From positions 1 through 57,186 of the IMG/VR virus record IMGVR_UViG_3300012201_000004: 57,186 nt of DNA. One strand, 5' to 3'. The first letter of the stretch is position 1. The number at the start of each line of letters is the position of its first letter. The notes below the pieces were generated by a model, which had not been told where the DNA came from, did not search any database, and saw only the letters and a list, made by a program, of their open reading frames with translations. This DNA comes from a virus. Shown in pieces: positions 23,466 through 30,786 of this stretch. The translations under genes and the position numbers were made by a program.

Positions 23466-23668
23466 GCGAAGAAGAAGTACGTATCCTCCTGAGCATCCTA
23501 CACGATCTCTTCCCGCAGAAGGTCATGCGCGTCGTGACCACGCTCATACAGGAGGATGTGAACGGGCTGTGCAAGCAGCTTGACCGTGCGACACCACTGC
23601 TCAAGGCAATGCTGCACGATCGCATAGGCCAACCCATACTCGTGAAAATTGGGAGGAAGGAGCAATAA
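23462..23668 (+). CDS. Hypothetical helical protein, 68 aa
   Basis: Begins MSEEEVRILLS; the frame opens earlier (23417) but overlap and coupling favour 23462. All-helical. Function unknown. Confidence 0.55.
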   Translation: MSEEEVRILLSILHDLFPQKVMRVVTTLIQEDVNGLCKQLDRATPLLKAMLHDRIGQPILVKIGRKEQ

Positions 23669-23676
23669 ACACTACT

Positions 23677-23982
23677 ATGTCTGACACATTTCTCTTCCAT
23701 CCTCGTAGCCGCGCCGACGTGCTAGAAGAGGATGCCTGTCTCACGTACATCTGTTCTCGCTGTGGGCGTATCATGAACAAGATCGTCCCTTCCCTATCCG
23801 TACAAGAGCAGCAGGCGTTCTCTCGCTCTGTACGGGAGTGTCGCTGTGATCTGCCTAAGAGCGGTATGGACCCGCACGCGCTCCTGACAGAACTGTATCA
23901 ATCCATGCAAACCTGCTATACCCACGAGGAGGATCTACGGCTCGTACAGCGGCTGGTGTCACAATTGGAGATGGCATCGTGA
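23677..23982 (+). CDS. Hypothetical zinc-ribbon protein, 101 aa
   Basis: TYICSRCGRIMNK and CRCDLPKSGM give a possible four-Cys site. A helical C-terminus follows. Overlaps the exonuclease-like gene by four bases. Function unknown. Confidence 0.55.
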   Translation: MSDTFLFHPRSRADVLEEDACLTYICSRCGRIMNKIVPSLSVQEQQAFSRSVRECRCDLPKSGMDPHALLTELYQSMQTCYTHEEDLRLVQRLVSQLEMAS

Positions 23983-24521
23983 CAAGATACTACATCGACG
24001 AGGAATTTGCTGAAGATGGCAAGACGATAGCTCTCATTTCCATCGGGATTATCTCTGAGGATGGCAGGGAGTTATATCTACAGTCGGTAGACTTCGATGA
24101 ATATAAAGTAAACCCGTGGGTACAAGAACATGTCCTGCCTCATCTTCTGCTCTGTCCTTGTTGTGGACACAAGTGTAATCATGAAGATGTTGGGAAGTGT
24201 CGGTCTAAGCTCTGCATGTGGCGTACAGATGAGCAGATCAAGCAAGAAGTAACAGCATTCATGGACCCTGAAAAGTACGGCAAACCTCAGTTCATTGGGT
24301 GGTGCTGTTCCTACGATCATGTCGCGCTCTGCCAACTCTTTGGCCCGATGGTGAATATTCCAGCGGGTTGGCCCTATCACATCCATGATATTCAATGTGT
24401 GTTAGAAGATCGAAAGATACCTGACGATCAACTTCCACAGCAGGAGGGGCAGGTTCACAACGCCCTCCAAGACGCACGCCAGATCAAGAAGATATGGGAG
24501 ATGCTGTATCATGCCAAGTGA
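23979..24521 (+). CDS. RNase T-like (DEDDh) 3'-5' exoribonuclease, 180 aa
   Basis: GTG start overlapping the previous stop. The N-terminal YYIDEEF (Asp7, Glu8 or Glu9), a central Asp in WCCSYDHVALCQLF and HNALQDAR (His160, Asp165; H-x4-D) give the DEDDh set. The arrangement matches Rv2179c-like/DUF5051 exoribonucleases. An inserted four-Cys loop (CPCCGHKCNHE ... CRSKLC) is unusual and may bind zinc. It could trim RNA during infection. Confidence 0.75.
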   Translation: MTRYYIDEEFAEDGKTIALISIGIISEDGRELYLQSVDFDEYKVNPWVQEHVLPHLLLCPCCGHKCNHEDVGKCRSKLCMWRTDEQIKQEVTAFMDPEKYGKPQFIGWCCSYDHVALCQLFGPMVNIPAGWPYHIHDIQCVLEDRKIPDDQLPQQEGQVHNALQDARQIKKIWEMLYHAK

Positions 24522-24978
24522 GTACATAAAAGATCTCGTAGACCACAAGCGGCGTGTCGCGCGCCACATGCAGACCGTTGCGAATGACCTTTTCCATCGA
24601 GCCGCAGTACACGATAACTCGAAGTTCTCTCCTGAAGAGTACGAAGCCTATGAAGAGGCGTTCCCCAACCTGCAAAAGTACGCCTATGGCTCTGAGGAAC
24701 TGCGTGCTGAGTTGCGCAAGATCAAGCCTGCCATACAGCATCATTTCCAGCACAATCGGCACCACCCTGAATATCATGAGCACGGTATAGATGATATGAA
24801 CCTGCTAGACCTACTAGAGATGGTCTGTGATTGGCTGGCAGCCTCAGAGCGGAGCCAGACCGACATGAGGAAGGGGCTTGAGATCAACAGAGAACGTTTT
24901 CACATTGATGACCAACTCTATGGGATTATCAAGCGCACCATTGACGTGCTTCTCAAGGACAAAGAGGAGGGGTTATGA
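24511..24978 (+). CDS. DUF5662-like phage protein, 155 aa
   Basis: Helical protein with HMQTVANDLFHRAAVHDNSKFSPEEYEAY split over residues about 18-48, and HHFQHNRHHPEYH near 75-88. The His/Asp spacing is that of DUF5662 proteins, widespread in phages, and resembles metal-dependent HD-like helices. Biochemical role unknown. It overlaps the exonuclease by 11 bases. Confidence 0.75.
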   Translation: MPSEYIKDLVDHKRRVARHMQTVANDLFHRAAVHDNSKFSPEEYEAYEEAFPNLQKYAYGSEELRAELRKIKPAIQHHFQHNRHHPEYHEHGIDDMNLLDLLEMVCDWLAASERSQTDMRKGLEINRERFHIDDQLYGIIKRTIDVLLKDKEEGL

Positions 24979-25214
24979 AAACGATAGAGCAGCGTATAGA
25001 GGATCTACAAAAGCTCACAGAAGTGCAGTGTGACAATGGGAATTGGAACTATGCTCCGTATATGATGGGACTGGCTAACGGGCTTATCCTAGCACTTCAC
25101 ATGATAAGAGACGACGAAGGAGAGCCGCCATTCAAAAGCCAACCCGATGAGTGGCTATGTGATCGTGATGCCCCCTCTATCGAGCCAGACCCATGCGACG
25201 CAACGGCGCAGTGA
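24975..25214 (+). CDS. Hypothetical protein, 79 aa
   Basis: ATGA overlap with DUF5662-like gene. A helical N-terminus (MKTIEQRIEDLQKLTEVQ) and an ANGLILALHMIRDDEGEPP segment typical of small phage structural-accessory proteins. Function unknown. Confidence 0.55.
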   Translation: MKTIEQRIEDLQKLTEVQCDNGNWNYAPYMMGLANGLILALHMIRDDEGEPPFKSQPDEWLCDRDAPSIEPDPCDATAQ

Positions 25215-25321
25215 GATGGACCTACATCACGGTTGCCGCGCTCATGCTCACCCTGATCGTGATGCTCATCCTTGCCTACTGGTTGCCCGTGATCGTAGCG
25301 TTGGAGCAGCATAAACGTTGA
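25211..25321 (+). CDS. Tiny membrane protein, 36 aa
   Basis: GTGA overlap with the previous stop. One hydrophobic helix of about 25 residues, then QHKR. Its own stop overlaps a TTG start (TTGA). Confidence 0.4.
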   Translation: MRWTYITVAALMLTLIVMLILAYWLPVIVALEQHKR

Positions 25322-25539
25322 CGAAGATAGAGACGATCGTTGAGATGATGCGCCAGGGCCACGCCGTCGAGTTCTGTCCTGATCGACGCTCTACCGTCAT
25401 GGGCAATAAGGAGGTTATTCTCGAAATCGCCTCTAGTGGCATTCTGGCCTATTGCAAGATCTGTAAGGAAACACACCTGGTCAGTAGACAGCATATCCTA
25501 GACATATGGGCGGATATGGATAAGACGAGGCGCGCATAG
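25318..25539 (+). CDS. Hypothetical protein, 73 aa
   Basis: TTG start coupled to the preceding stop. It contains CKICKETHLV, a possible half zinc site, and a C-terminal helix. Last gene before the promoter-hairpin module at 25548. Function unknown. Confidence 0.5.
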   Translation: MTKIETIVEMMRQGHAVEFCPDRRSTVMGNKEVILEIASSGILAYCKICKETHLVSRQHILDIWADMDKTRRA

Positions 25540-25547
25540 CACCTGCA

Positions 25548-25577
25548 TTGTGCTCTCGCTTCCCTTCATGCTATACT
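25548..25577 (+). promoter_or_regulatory. Promoter TTGTGC-18-TATACT (extended -10)
   Basis: TTGTGC at 25548-25553, an 18-bp spacer and TGC-TATACT (-10 at 25572-25577). The transcript would meet the terminator-like hairpin at 25600-25632 within about 25 bases, before the gene at 25654. Same architecture as at 51825 and 30631. Confidence 0.6.
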
Positions 25578-25599
25578 AGCCTCAAGAACGAAACGCCTG

Positions 25600-25632
25600 C
25601 GAGCTGGTGCCTATGCATCGGCTCGTTTTTTT
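25600..25632 (+). terminator. Attenuator-like terminator hairpin
   Basis: An 11-bp stem (25600-25610 with 25615-25625, two G-U pairs), a CTAT loop and seven T residues. It lies between a promoter and the next gene, so it can only serve as an attenuator, or end a roughly 50-base RNA. Confidence 0.75.
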
Positions 25633-25653
25633 GTGCCCAAATGGGGGTCGCTT

Positions 25654-25875
25654 ATGATCGTCAAATCGCCAATCTGCCCAACATGCGGCAAATATACATC
25701 CTATACCCGCCGTGTACTCATTCAGAAGGCGAGCAGCACGACAGACAACCTACCCGCGCCGCCACATAACCAGTTGTGCCAGTGTGGCCTCCGTCGTGGG
25801 ATGCTCAAGCGCGCGGTCGTGAACAATAGAACATTTGGCACACTACATGGTGTGGATGAATACAGAGTCGAATAG
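25654..25875 (+). CDS. Zinc-ribbon-type hypothetical protein, 73 aa
   Basis: Starts at the ATG after GGGGG (25645-25649). CPTCGKY and LCQCGLRRGML give a four-Cys zinc-ribbon pattern. It directly precedes the minor head protein. Function unknown. Confidence 0.55.
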   Translation: MIVKSPICPTCGKYTSYTRRVLIQKASSTTDNLPAPPHNQLCQCGLRRGMLKRAVVNNRTFGTLHGVDEYRVE

Positions 25876-25877
25876 GC

Positions 25878-26522
25878 ATGACCGACCTGCTTGATTACAT
25901 CTTACAAGTATTCGGCCTATCTGTCAGTGACCTTGCTGCTCTTGCCGCTTCCATCCGTGATGCATTGCTCGCTGCTGTACGGGGTGCATATAGACGGTGG
26001 AACAAGCTGACGGGTGCGTCGTCACAGGATTGGATGCCACTACCAGCACAGGTCAAGCAGATTGAGATGCAGGCACAGGAACACGCGGGAATGATAGCGC
26101 AGACGTACGAGCGTGAACTCTCAAACGCTGCCAGTACCTACATCGACGCATGGCGCTCTGCCAACGAAACACTAGACGGCATTGAAGAGCCGCTTATGTC
26201 GATGCTCAGTGAGTGGACAGCGGCGCGCACCCGCTACAAGTCAGTCCAGATCGCGGGATATGAGACGGGAACGGGTGCGGACCTGGGGACAACACAATTT
26301 GTACAGGATCTCATGAATGGTGATCTCATCGATGCGGATACGGGCGAGGTGATCGACTCCGAGCAGTACGAGATAGGCGTGGTACCGTCTGAGAGTAGTG
26401 GGGATATATGCAGTGCCTACGCAGGACAGGTATTTTCAATGGAAGAAGCTGATGAGATCCCCGAATTCCCCATGCACGGGAACTGCATACATGAAAAAAT
26501 ACTTATTGCAGCAGGAGAATGA
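25878..26522 (+). CDS. Minor head protein (SPP1 gp7/MuF-like), 214 aa
   Basis: Long helical N-terminal half, then a C-terminal segment DICSAYAGQVFSM ... EIPEFPMHGNCIH that matches the Cys/His end of phage head-morphogenesis (MuF/gp7) domains ('D.C..laG..f....lP..H.nC.h'). These proteins are packed in few copies near the portal. The position, six kilobases after the portal and just before the protease, fits. Confidence 0.65.
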   Translation: MTDLLDYILQVFGLSVSDLAALAASIRDALLAAVRGAYRRWNKLTGASSQDWMPLPAQVKQIEMQAQEHAGMIAQTYERELSNAASTYIDAWRSANETLDGIEEPLMSMLSEWTAARTRYKSVQIAGYETGTGADLGTTQFVQDLMNGDLIDADTGEVIDSEQYEIGVVPSESSGDICSAYAGQVFSMEEADEIPEFPMHGNCIHEKILIAAGE

Positions 26523-26527
26523 AATAG

Positions 26528-26842
26528 ATGGTAGAGACTCAAACAAAGGGGCGTGGTTGGTTCCGTGTTTCTTGGAAGGTCATACCCTTCCTACTGGAAA
26601 AGGGATTGCTTCTGCCTCCTGACTATCAAGTTGTAGAGGTTAGCGATTCTCTTCCCCGTATTGGGGAGGACAGTATCACGATTGTAGTAGAGAGTGAGCA
26701 TATTCCTGCCGTTGGTGATGATGAAGCATTGCCTGAAATCGTGCCTATCTACGCACGCGAGGACGATCAGGTGTTTCTCGATCGCATAGAACTCACAGAT
26801 GGAACAGTACTCTACAAACGGGAGGTGGTAGGCAATGGGTGA
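26528..26842 (+). CDS. Hypothetical protein, 104 aa
   Basis: Acidic, beta-rich protein with an N-terminal aromatic patch (RGWFRVSWKVIPF). It lies between the minor head and protease genes and overlaps the latter. Function unknown; likely head-associated. Confidence 0.55.
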   Translation: MVETQTKGRGWFRVSWKVIPFLLEKGLLLPPDYQVVEVSDSLPRIGEDSITIVVESEHIPAVGDDEALPEIVPIYAREDDQVFLDRIELTDGTVLYKREVVGNG

Positions 26843-29384
26843 AACACTTGTTGCGCCGTATGTTGCAGAACAAGGCTTGCTCAATGCCTGCCTTGGTCGT
26901 GGTGCTGACTTTGAGGTGTATACCGATGCGCTCAAAGTCGATGAGAATGCAGAGCCAGGGCACTATATCGTCAACATGATCGGATCGTCCACAGTGCAGG
27001 ACTTGCAAGGCGACATTATGAAAATGTCTGCACTTGACGATATGACCACAGTACCGGATGGCATGCTTATCTGGCTAGATCATTCTTATTCCGTTCCATC
27101 CGACCTCTTCGGCTCGCTCTATGGTCGTCCCTGGATCAAGTCGGCAAGCGGCATAGCTGACTTGCATTTGTCTGCTGAGGTGGAAACTGACAACCCGAGA
27201 GCACTGCAAACCTACAACATGATCACGAAGGGTCGTCGTAAGTTCGGATGTAGCATAGGCTGTCAGGTGCTTGACTATGAATATGACGATACAATAGATG
27301 CATTAATAATAAATCGGGTACAAGTGGTAGAATGGTCGGTAGTTGGCATACCAGCCCAACAGAGATGTTGGGTAGAGATCGCTACCAAGTCACTCTTTGA
27401 ACGCTCATTGCTTGACGGGCGCGGTGATGACGCGCTCCGGCTTGCTCCCGCCGTCAAGGGGATGCATTCACGATCCTATGACACGATCCTCAAACATATC
27501 GAAAGCCCAGGACTCCGGCGCGATCTTGAGCATGTGACACCTCGCGGGACATCTCCTCATCGTATCATGACCGCCTTTAATGATGGTGAGGCTGGTTTCG
27601 CGCTAGTAGACCGCAAAGGTATCACGAAGTCTCTCTCCCGCGATGAAGTAAGCACATTATTAGCAAAGGAGCCTACAATGGATGACCTCACCGCGAAAGC
27701 TGCAACCGGTAAAACGTCATGGCCGCTTATGGACATCAGGACCGAATGGACTGGCAGCAAAGCAGAGAAGCAAATATTTGCCTGGGCGCGCAATGATCAG
27801 GATGAGATTGTCGCCAGCAAAGCAAAACAGTGCTTCTTATACTGTAATCCCGATGACAGCGATAAACAGTCTGGATACAAAATGCCCTTCTGCTATATCC
27901 CAGGTGAAGCACCCCAGATTGTTCCGTTGGGCGTCCGAGCGGCAGCCGGAGTCTTGGCGGGCGGAATGGGCGGTGGAAAGTTCGGCGGTGACGATGCCGC
28001 CATGAAAGCCAAAGTCAAGACGATGTACGGGCGCATCAATAGTCAATTTAGCCCTGATCCTGAGTGGGTTGTGCCGTGGGAGAAAGACGACAAAGAGAAG
28101 AGTGTCGAGAAGGACATTCTCGGTACTGATAGCGGCGGGGAATTGATACGCCAAGACCTCGCAGAAAATGGAGATGACATGGAAGTAACGAAAGCCGCCG
28201 ATGTCAAGGTTGCCAGCGATGGCACACATGAGGCATGCACCGGATCTCATAGCCACGCACATAAGGCGTTTGGAACGCAAGGCAACGATGAGCAGCATTC
28301 ACATGAGCACAGCCACGATGGAGACTCGGCGCATGAGCACAGCCATGCTGAGAAAGCTGCTGAAGCTGAGCATACCACTGAGAGCGAGCCTGAGAGGGTC
28401 AAGGAAACGCTGCAAGAAGAGACACATACCGAAGTGGTAGACCCTGCTCGTATCGGCCTTCTTGCGGCGTACAACACCATAGGGAAGCAGTTGGGGTTCG
28501 ATGAGCAAACACTCGAAAAGAAATCCATCGACAATCCTGCTGATATGCAAGCGGCTATCTCCTGCATCTCTGAAGCTGATCGCTATATCGATCAGGCAAT
28601 GGCGCTTCTTGGCATTCCCGATGCTGACGATGTTGACGATGTTGACGCTCCTGCACCTTCAGGCCCGTCGCCACTGCTCTATAGCATGGATGCACAATTC
28701 ACTAGGTCACTCAGAGACTTCATGGTCAAAGAAGGCCGTGAGTTGAGCACCGCTAATGTTGCCGTGATTAAGACCATGCATGATCTCTGTGCGTCGATGC
28801 ATCCCGACGTATGCAAGGGTGCGTCAATGGGCAATCAAGGGACCGACGTAGAGAATGCGCGACAAGATGCAGAGTACCAGATGGGCAATGAGAACGGGGC
28901 AGGCAAAGCATACGAGCCGTTGACTGAGGCGATGCAATTGCTTGCTAAGGCGTTGGACAATCTACATATCCCTGCTATCACGAACGAGGTTCAGCAGGCA
29001 CAAAAAGCGTTGGACACGATCAAACAGCAGATCGGCGCGAAGGACCGTGAGCTGAAGACGCTCAGTAGCAATATTGCCGCGCTCAGTAATGCGCCACTTG
29101 GCCGCCCGACGCAACTCAACCGCTCCATTGTTGGTGAGGCGTCGTATGTCGATATGAAGCTTGCAAGCGGTGAGCGCGTCACTCCCCAGGACATCCTCGC
29201 GCTTACGAGCGTCAAGGCCATCGGGCAATCGCGCTATCGCTACTGGCCATCTGAGGTCGGGAATGGTATGCGTCCTGAACTTTCGACGGATCAGAAAAGC
29301 CTCATGCACCCTTATGATGTTATTGCCTATCAGGACGGCAAGGAAGCGTATATTCCCATGATCGATGACCCTGTTGGCATCTAG
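26835..29384 (+). CDS. Prohead protease fused to scaffold-like region, 849 aa
   Basis: Residues about 45-170 follow the HK97-type prohead protease pattern: LDHSYSV (His83), FGCSIGCQV (Ser140) and VQVVEWSVVGIPAQ. Residues about 285-400 form a second domain (AATGKTSWPLMD ... GVRAAAGVLAGGMGGG). A His-rich stretch lies at about 470-505 (HSHEHSHDGD), able to bind metal. The C-terminal 300 residues are helical, acidic and partly coiled, as expected for a scaffold the protease would later digest. The fusion and His cluster are unusual for length and content. Confidence 0.75.
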   Translation: MGETLVAPYVAEQGLLNACLGRGADFEVYTDALKVDENAEPGHYIVNMIGSSTVQDLQGDIMKMSALDDMTTVPDGMLIWLDHSYSVPSDLFGSLYGRPWIKSASGIADLHLSAEVETDNPRALQTYNMITKGRRKFGCSIGCQVLDYEYDDTIDALIINRVQVVEWSVVGIPAQQRCWVEIATKSLFERSLLDGRGDDALRLAPAVKGMHSRSYDTILKHIESPGLRRDLEHVTPRGTSPHRIMTAFNDGEAGFALVDRKGITKSLSRDEVSTLLAKEPTMDDLTAKAATGKTSWPLMDIRTEWTGSKAEKQIFAWARNDQDEIVASKAKQCFLYCNPDDSDKQSGYKMPFCYIPGEAPQIVPLGVRAAAGVLAGGMGGGKFGGDDAAMKAKVKTMYGRINSQFSPDPEWVVPWEKDDKEKSVEKDILGTDSGGELIRQDLAENGDDMEVTKAADVKVASDGTHEACTGSHSHAHKAFGTQGNDEQHSHEHSHDGDSAHEHSHAEKAAEAEHTTESEPERVKETLQEETHTEVVDPARIGLLAAYNTIGKQLGFDEQTLEKKSIDNPADMQAAISCISEADRYIDQAMALLGIPDADDVDDVDAPAPSGPSPLLYSMDAQFTRSLRDFMVKEGRELSTANVAVIKTMHDLCASMHPDVCKGASMGNQGTDVENARQDAEYQMGNENGAGKAYEPLTEAMQLLAKALDNLHIPAITNEVQQAQKALDTIKQQIGAKDRELKTLSSNIAALSNAPLGRPTQLNRSIVGEASYVDMKLASGERVTPQDILALTSVKAIGQSRYRYWPSEVGNGMRPELSTDQKSLMHPYDVIAYQDGKEAYIPMIDDPVGI

Positions 29385-29416
29385 AAGGCGAGCAACCAGT
29401 AGCAGAACTGGAATCC

Positions 29417-29725
29417 ATGACAGCACAGCCACAAGATCTATCGACGATTGCTTATCGGCTCAATACCCTAGAGCAGCAGGTACAGCAGTTGCATACTCAA
29501 TTGCAATTGTACGTACCAGTGAGAGAGAATGAGTTGCAGTTACAAGCCATCAAGTCAACGGTAGACCGTATTGAGACAGATGTGCTTGACACAAAAAAGC
29601 AAGTGGGTGCGATGCGCGAGTCTCAGGACAAATTACAAATTCGCGTCCTCCTGGGGATTATCACTACCGTCGTGACCATCCTGGGAGGCATCCTTATTGG
29701 CTATGTCACTCATCTGATCCATTGA
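29417..29725 (+). CDS. Coiled-coil membrane protein, 102 aa
   Basis: Residues 8-75 are a coiled coil (TLEQQVQQLHTQLQL). Residues about 76-98 are one transmembrane helix. The layout is like haemolysin XhlA or phage-membrane linker proteins, but it stands among head genes. TTGA links it to the next gene. Confidence 0.6.
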   Translation: MTAQPQDLSTIAYRLNTLEQQVQQLHTQLQLYVPVRENELQLQAIKSTVDRIETDVLDTKKQVGAMRESQDKLQIRVLLGIITTVVTILGGILIGYVTHLIH

Positions 29726-29745
29726 AGAAGGGGAGAGAGCGTTCA

Positions 29746-30348
29746 TTGAAACGAAAGAGCATCTATGCCTGGATCGCATTGCTCACGACGCTCCTGCTCT
29801 TGCTGATCCTCTTTGGCTTTCTCGGAATATGGGTACTCTACGGGAGCGCGGCGAACGTCATGAGTCTGGTAGGTGTGCAACGCGCGCGTGCGGAGCACAT
29901 GGTCAAGGATGTGCTCGTTCTGGAATATCGTTCGTCTTCGACAGAGCGTACAACCGCAATCAGTGAATTGCAGGATACGTTACCGCTATGGGAAAAGACA
30001 CAGCAAGGGTTACAGGTAGGGGATACCTCGTTGGGACTTCCTAGGCATCCCCCTGCTGATGTGCTCCTCTCAGTCATTCAAGCACAATCTGACTTTGTTC
30101 CGATGCAGGTAGCCTTGCAGAATATCCTTGCGCATCCAACACACATTGACCCGACACAACTCCAAATCGTGTTAGACCATGAACGGGGCTATTATGTGAC
30201 CATGAGCCAGACGAATGCGCTCTGGCAACAGCAGATTGATGAGATATTCTTCCAGCTCTTCTGGATTGAGACGGGACTCGTTGCAGCGATAGCAGGTATC
30301 GTGGTGGTCAACTTCGTGTTCGTCAGAAGAAGTTTGACAACGCTGTGA
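29746..30348 (+). CDS. Orphan membrane sensor domain (PilJ-like), 200 aa
   Basis: TTG at 29746 has GGGGAGAG at 8 bases; an earlier TTG at 29722 lacks a site. A transmembrane helix (about 8-32) is followed by an extracellular four-helix bundle (RARAEHMVKDVLVLEYR; LPLWEKTQQGLQVGDTSLGL; the final helices) and a second transmembrane helix (about 172-195). The pattern is that of PilJ/type IV-pilus chemoreceptor sensor domains. No HAMP, kinase or signalling output follows. Phage use is unknown: decoy receptor, superinfection function or captured host fragment. Confidence 0.6.
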   Translation: MKRKSIYAWIALLTTLLLLLILFGFLGIWVLYGSAANVMSLVGVQRARAEHMVKDVLVLEYRSSSTERTTAISELQDTLPLWEKTQQGLQVGDTSLGLPRHPPADVLLSVIQAQSDFVPMQVALQNILAHPTHIDPTQLQIVLDHERGYYVTMSQTNALWQQQIDEIFFQLFWIETGLVAAIAGIVVVNFVFVRRSLTTL

Positions 30349-30376
30349 TATACTGTACGAAAATAGGAGCAAGCGC

Positions 30377-30634
30377 ATGGAGATGGGATACAAGATTAAC
30401 GAGAGTACTGTTAGCCCCGATGGGGTGAGAGAACTGAAAGATATCACGGTCTATGAGTTGAGCATAACAGAGGAAGAGTTGGAGTGGATGAGGATCAAAG
30501 AAGAGATATACGAAGCTATCACCAGCGCCTTTGGCATCCCTCCCCAACTTTTGGGACTGCATGACGGTCAGATTGTCGAAGGGACAATTCAACCTGCGCC
30601 GTTGCCGTTGCCTCCTCCTACGCCGGACGTTTGA
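30377..30634 (+). CDS. Small protein with portal-like motif, 85 aa
   Basis: AGGAG precedes the ATG. Residues about 45-68 (EIYEAITSAFGIPPQLLGLHDG) match the portal-protein core signature, although the rest is too short for a portal, and the end is Pro-rich. It could be a decayed portal fragment or a protein that docks on portals. It lies directly before the capsid promoter. Confidence 0.5.
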   Translation: MEMGYKINESTVSPDGVRELKDITVYELSITEEELEWMRIKEEIYEAITSAFGIPPQLLGLHDGQIVEGTIQPAPLPLPPPTPDV

Positions 30635-30659
30635 CAACGCCGTCACGACCGCGTATACT
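30631..30659 (+). promoter_or_regulatory. Capsid promoter TTGACA-17-TATACT
   Basis: TTGACA (30631-30636), 17-bp spacer and TATACT (30654-30659) is the best sigma-70 match on the plus strand. It drives the major capsid gene through a 120-base structured leader. Confidence 0.8.
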
Positions 30660-30694
30660 TGAAACAACAACTTATCGTACACCGCAAATGTGCA

Positions 30695-30785
30695 GCACGC
30701 TACAACGCGTGTCTCCGGGAGCAAACTCCTGAGACCCCCACTGCGAGCCACGGCATGAAGGTTATCATGAAGGACTCGCATTTTT
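30695..30785 (+). promoter_or_regulatory. Structured capsid leader with terminator-like hairpin
   Basis: Three stems: CACGC/GCGTG (30695-30710), GTCTC..GGAG/CTCC.GAGAC (30711-30735) and TGCGAGCC/GG.CTCGCA with an inner CATGA/TCATG (30742-30780), followed by TTTTT (30781-30785), one base before the ATG at 30787. The AAGGA ribosome site lies inside the third stem. The hairpin could both stop transcription and hide the ribosome site. Confidence 0.65.
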
Positions 30786-30786
30786 C

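Noticed and set aside
30334-30354. TTGACA ... TATACT before the 85-aa gene
   Set aside because: The boxes are only 9 bp apart, too close for sigma-70; only the downstream copy at 30631 has 17 bp.
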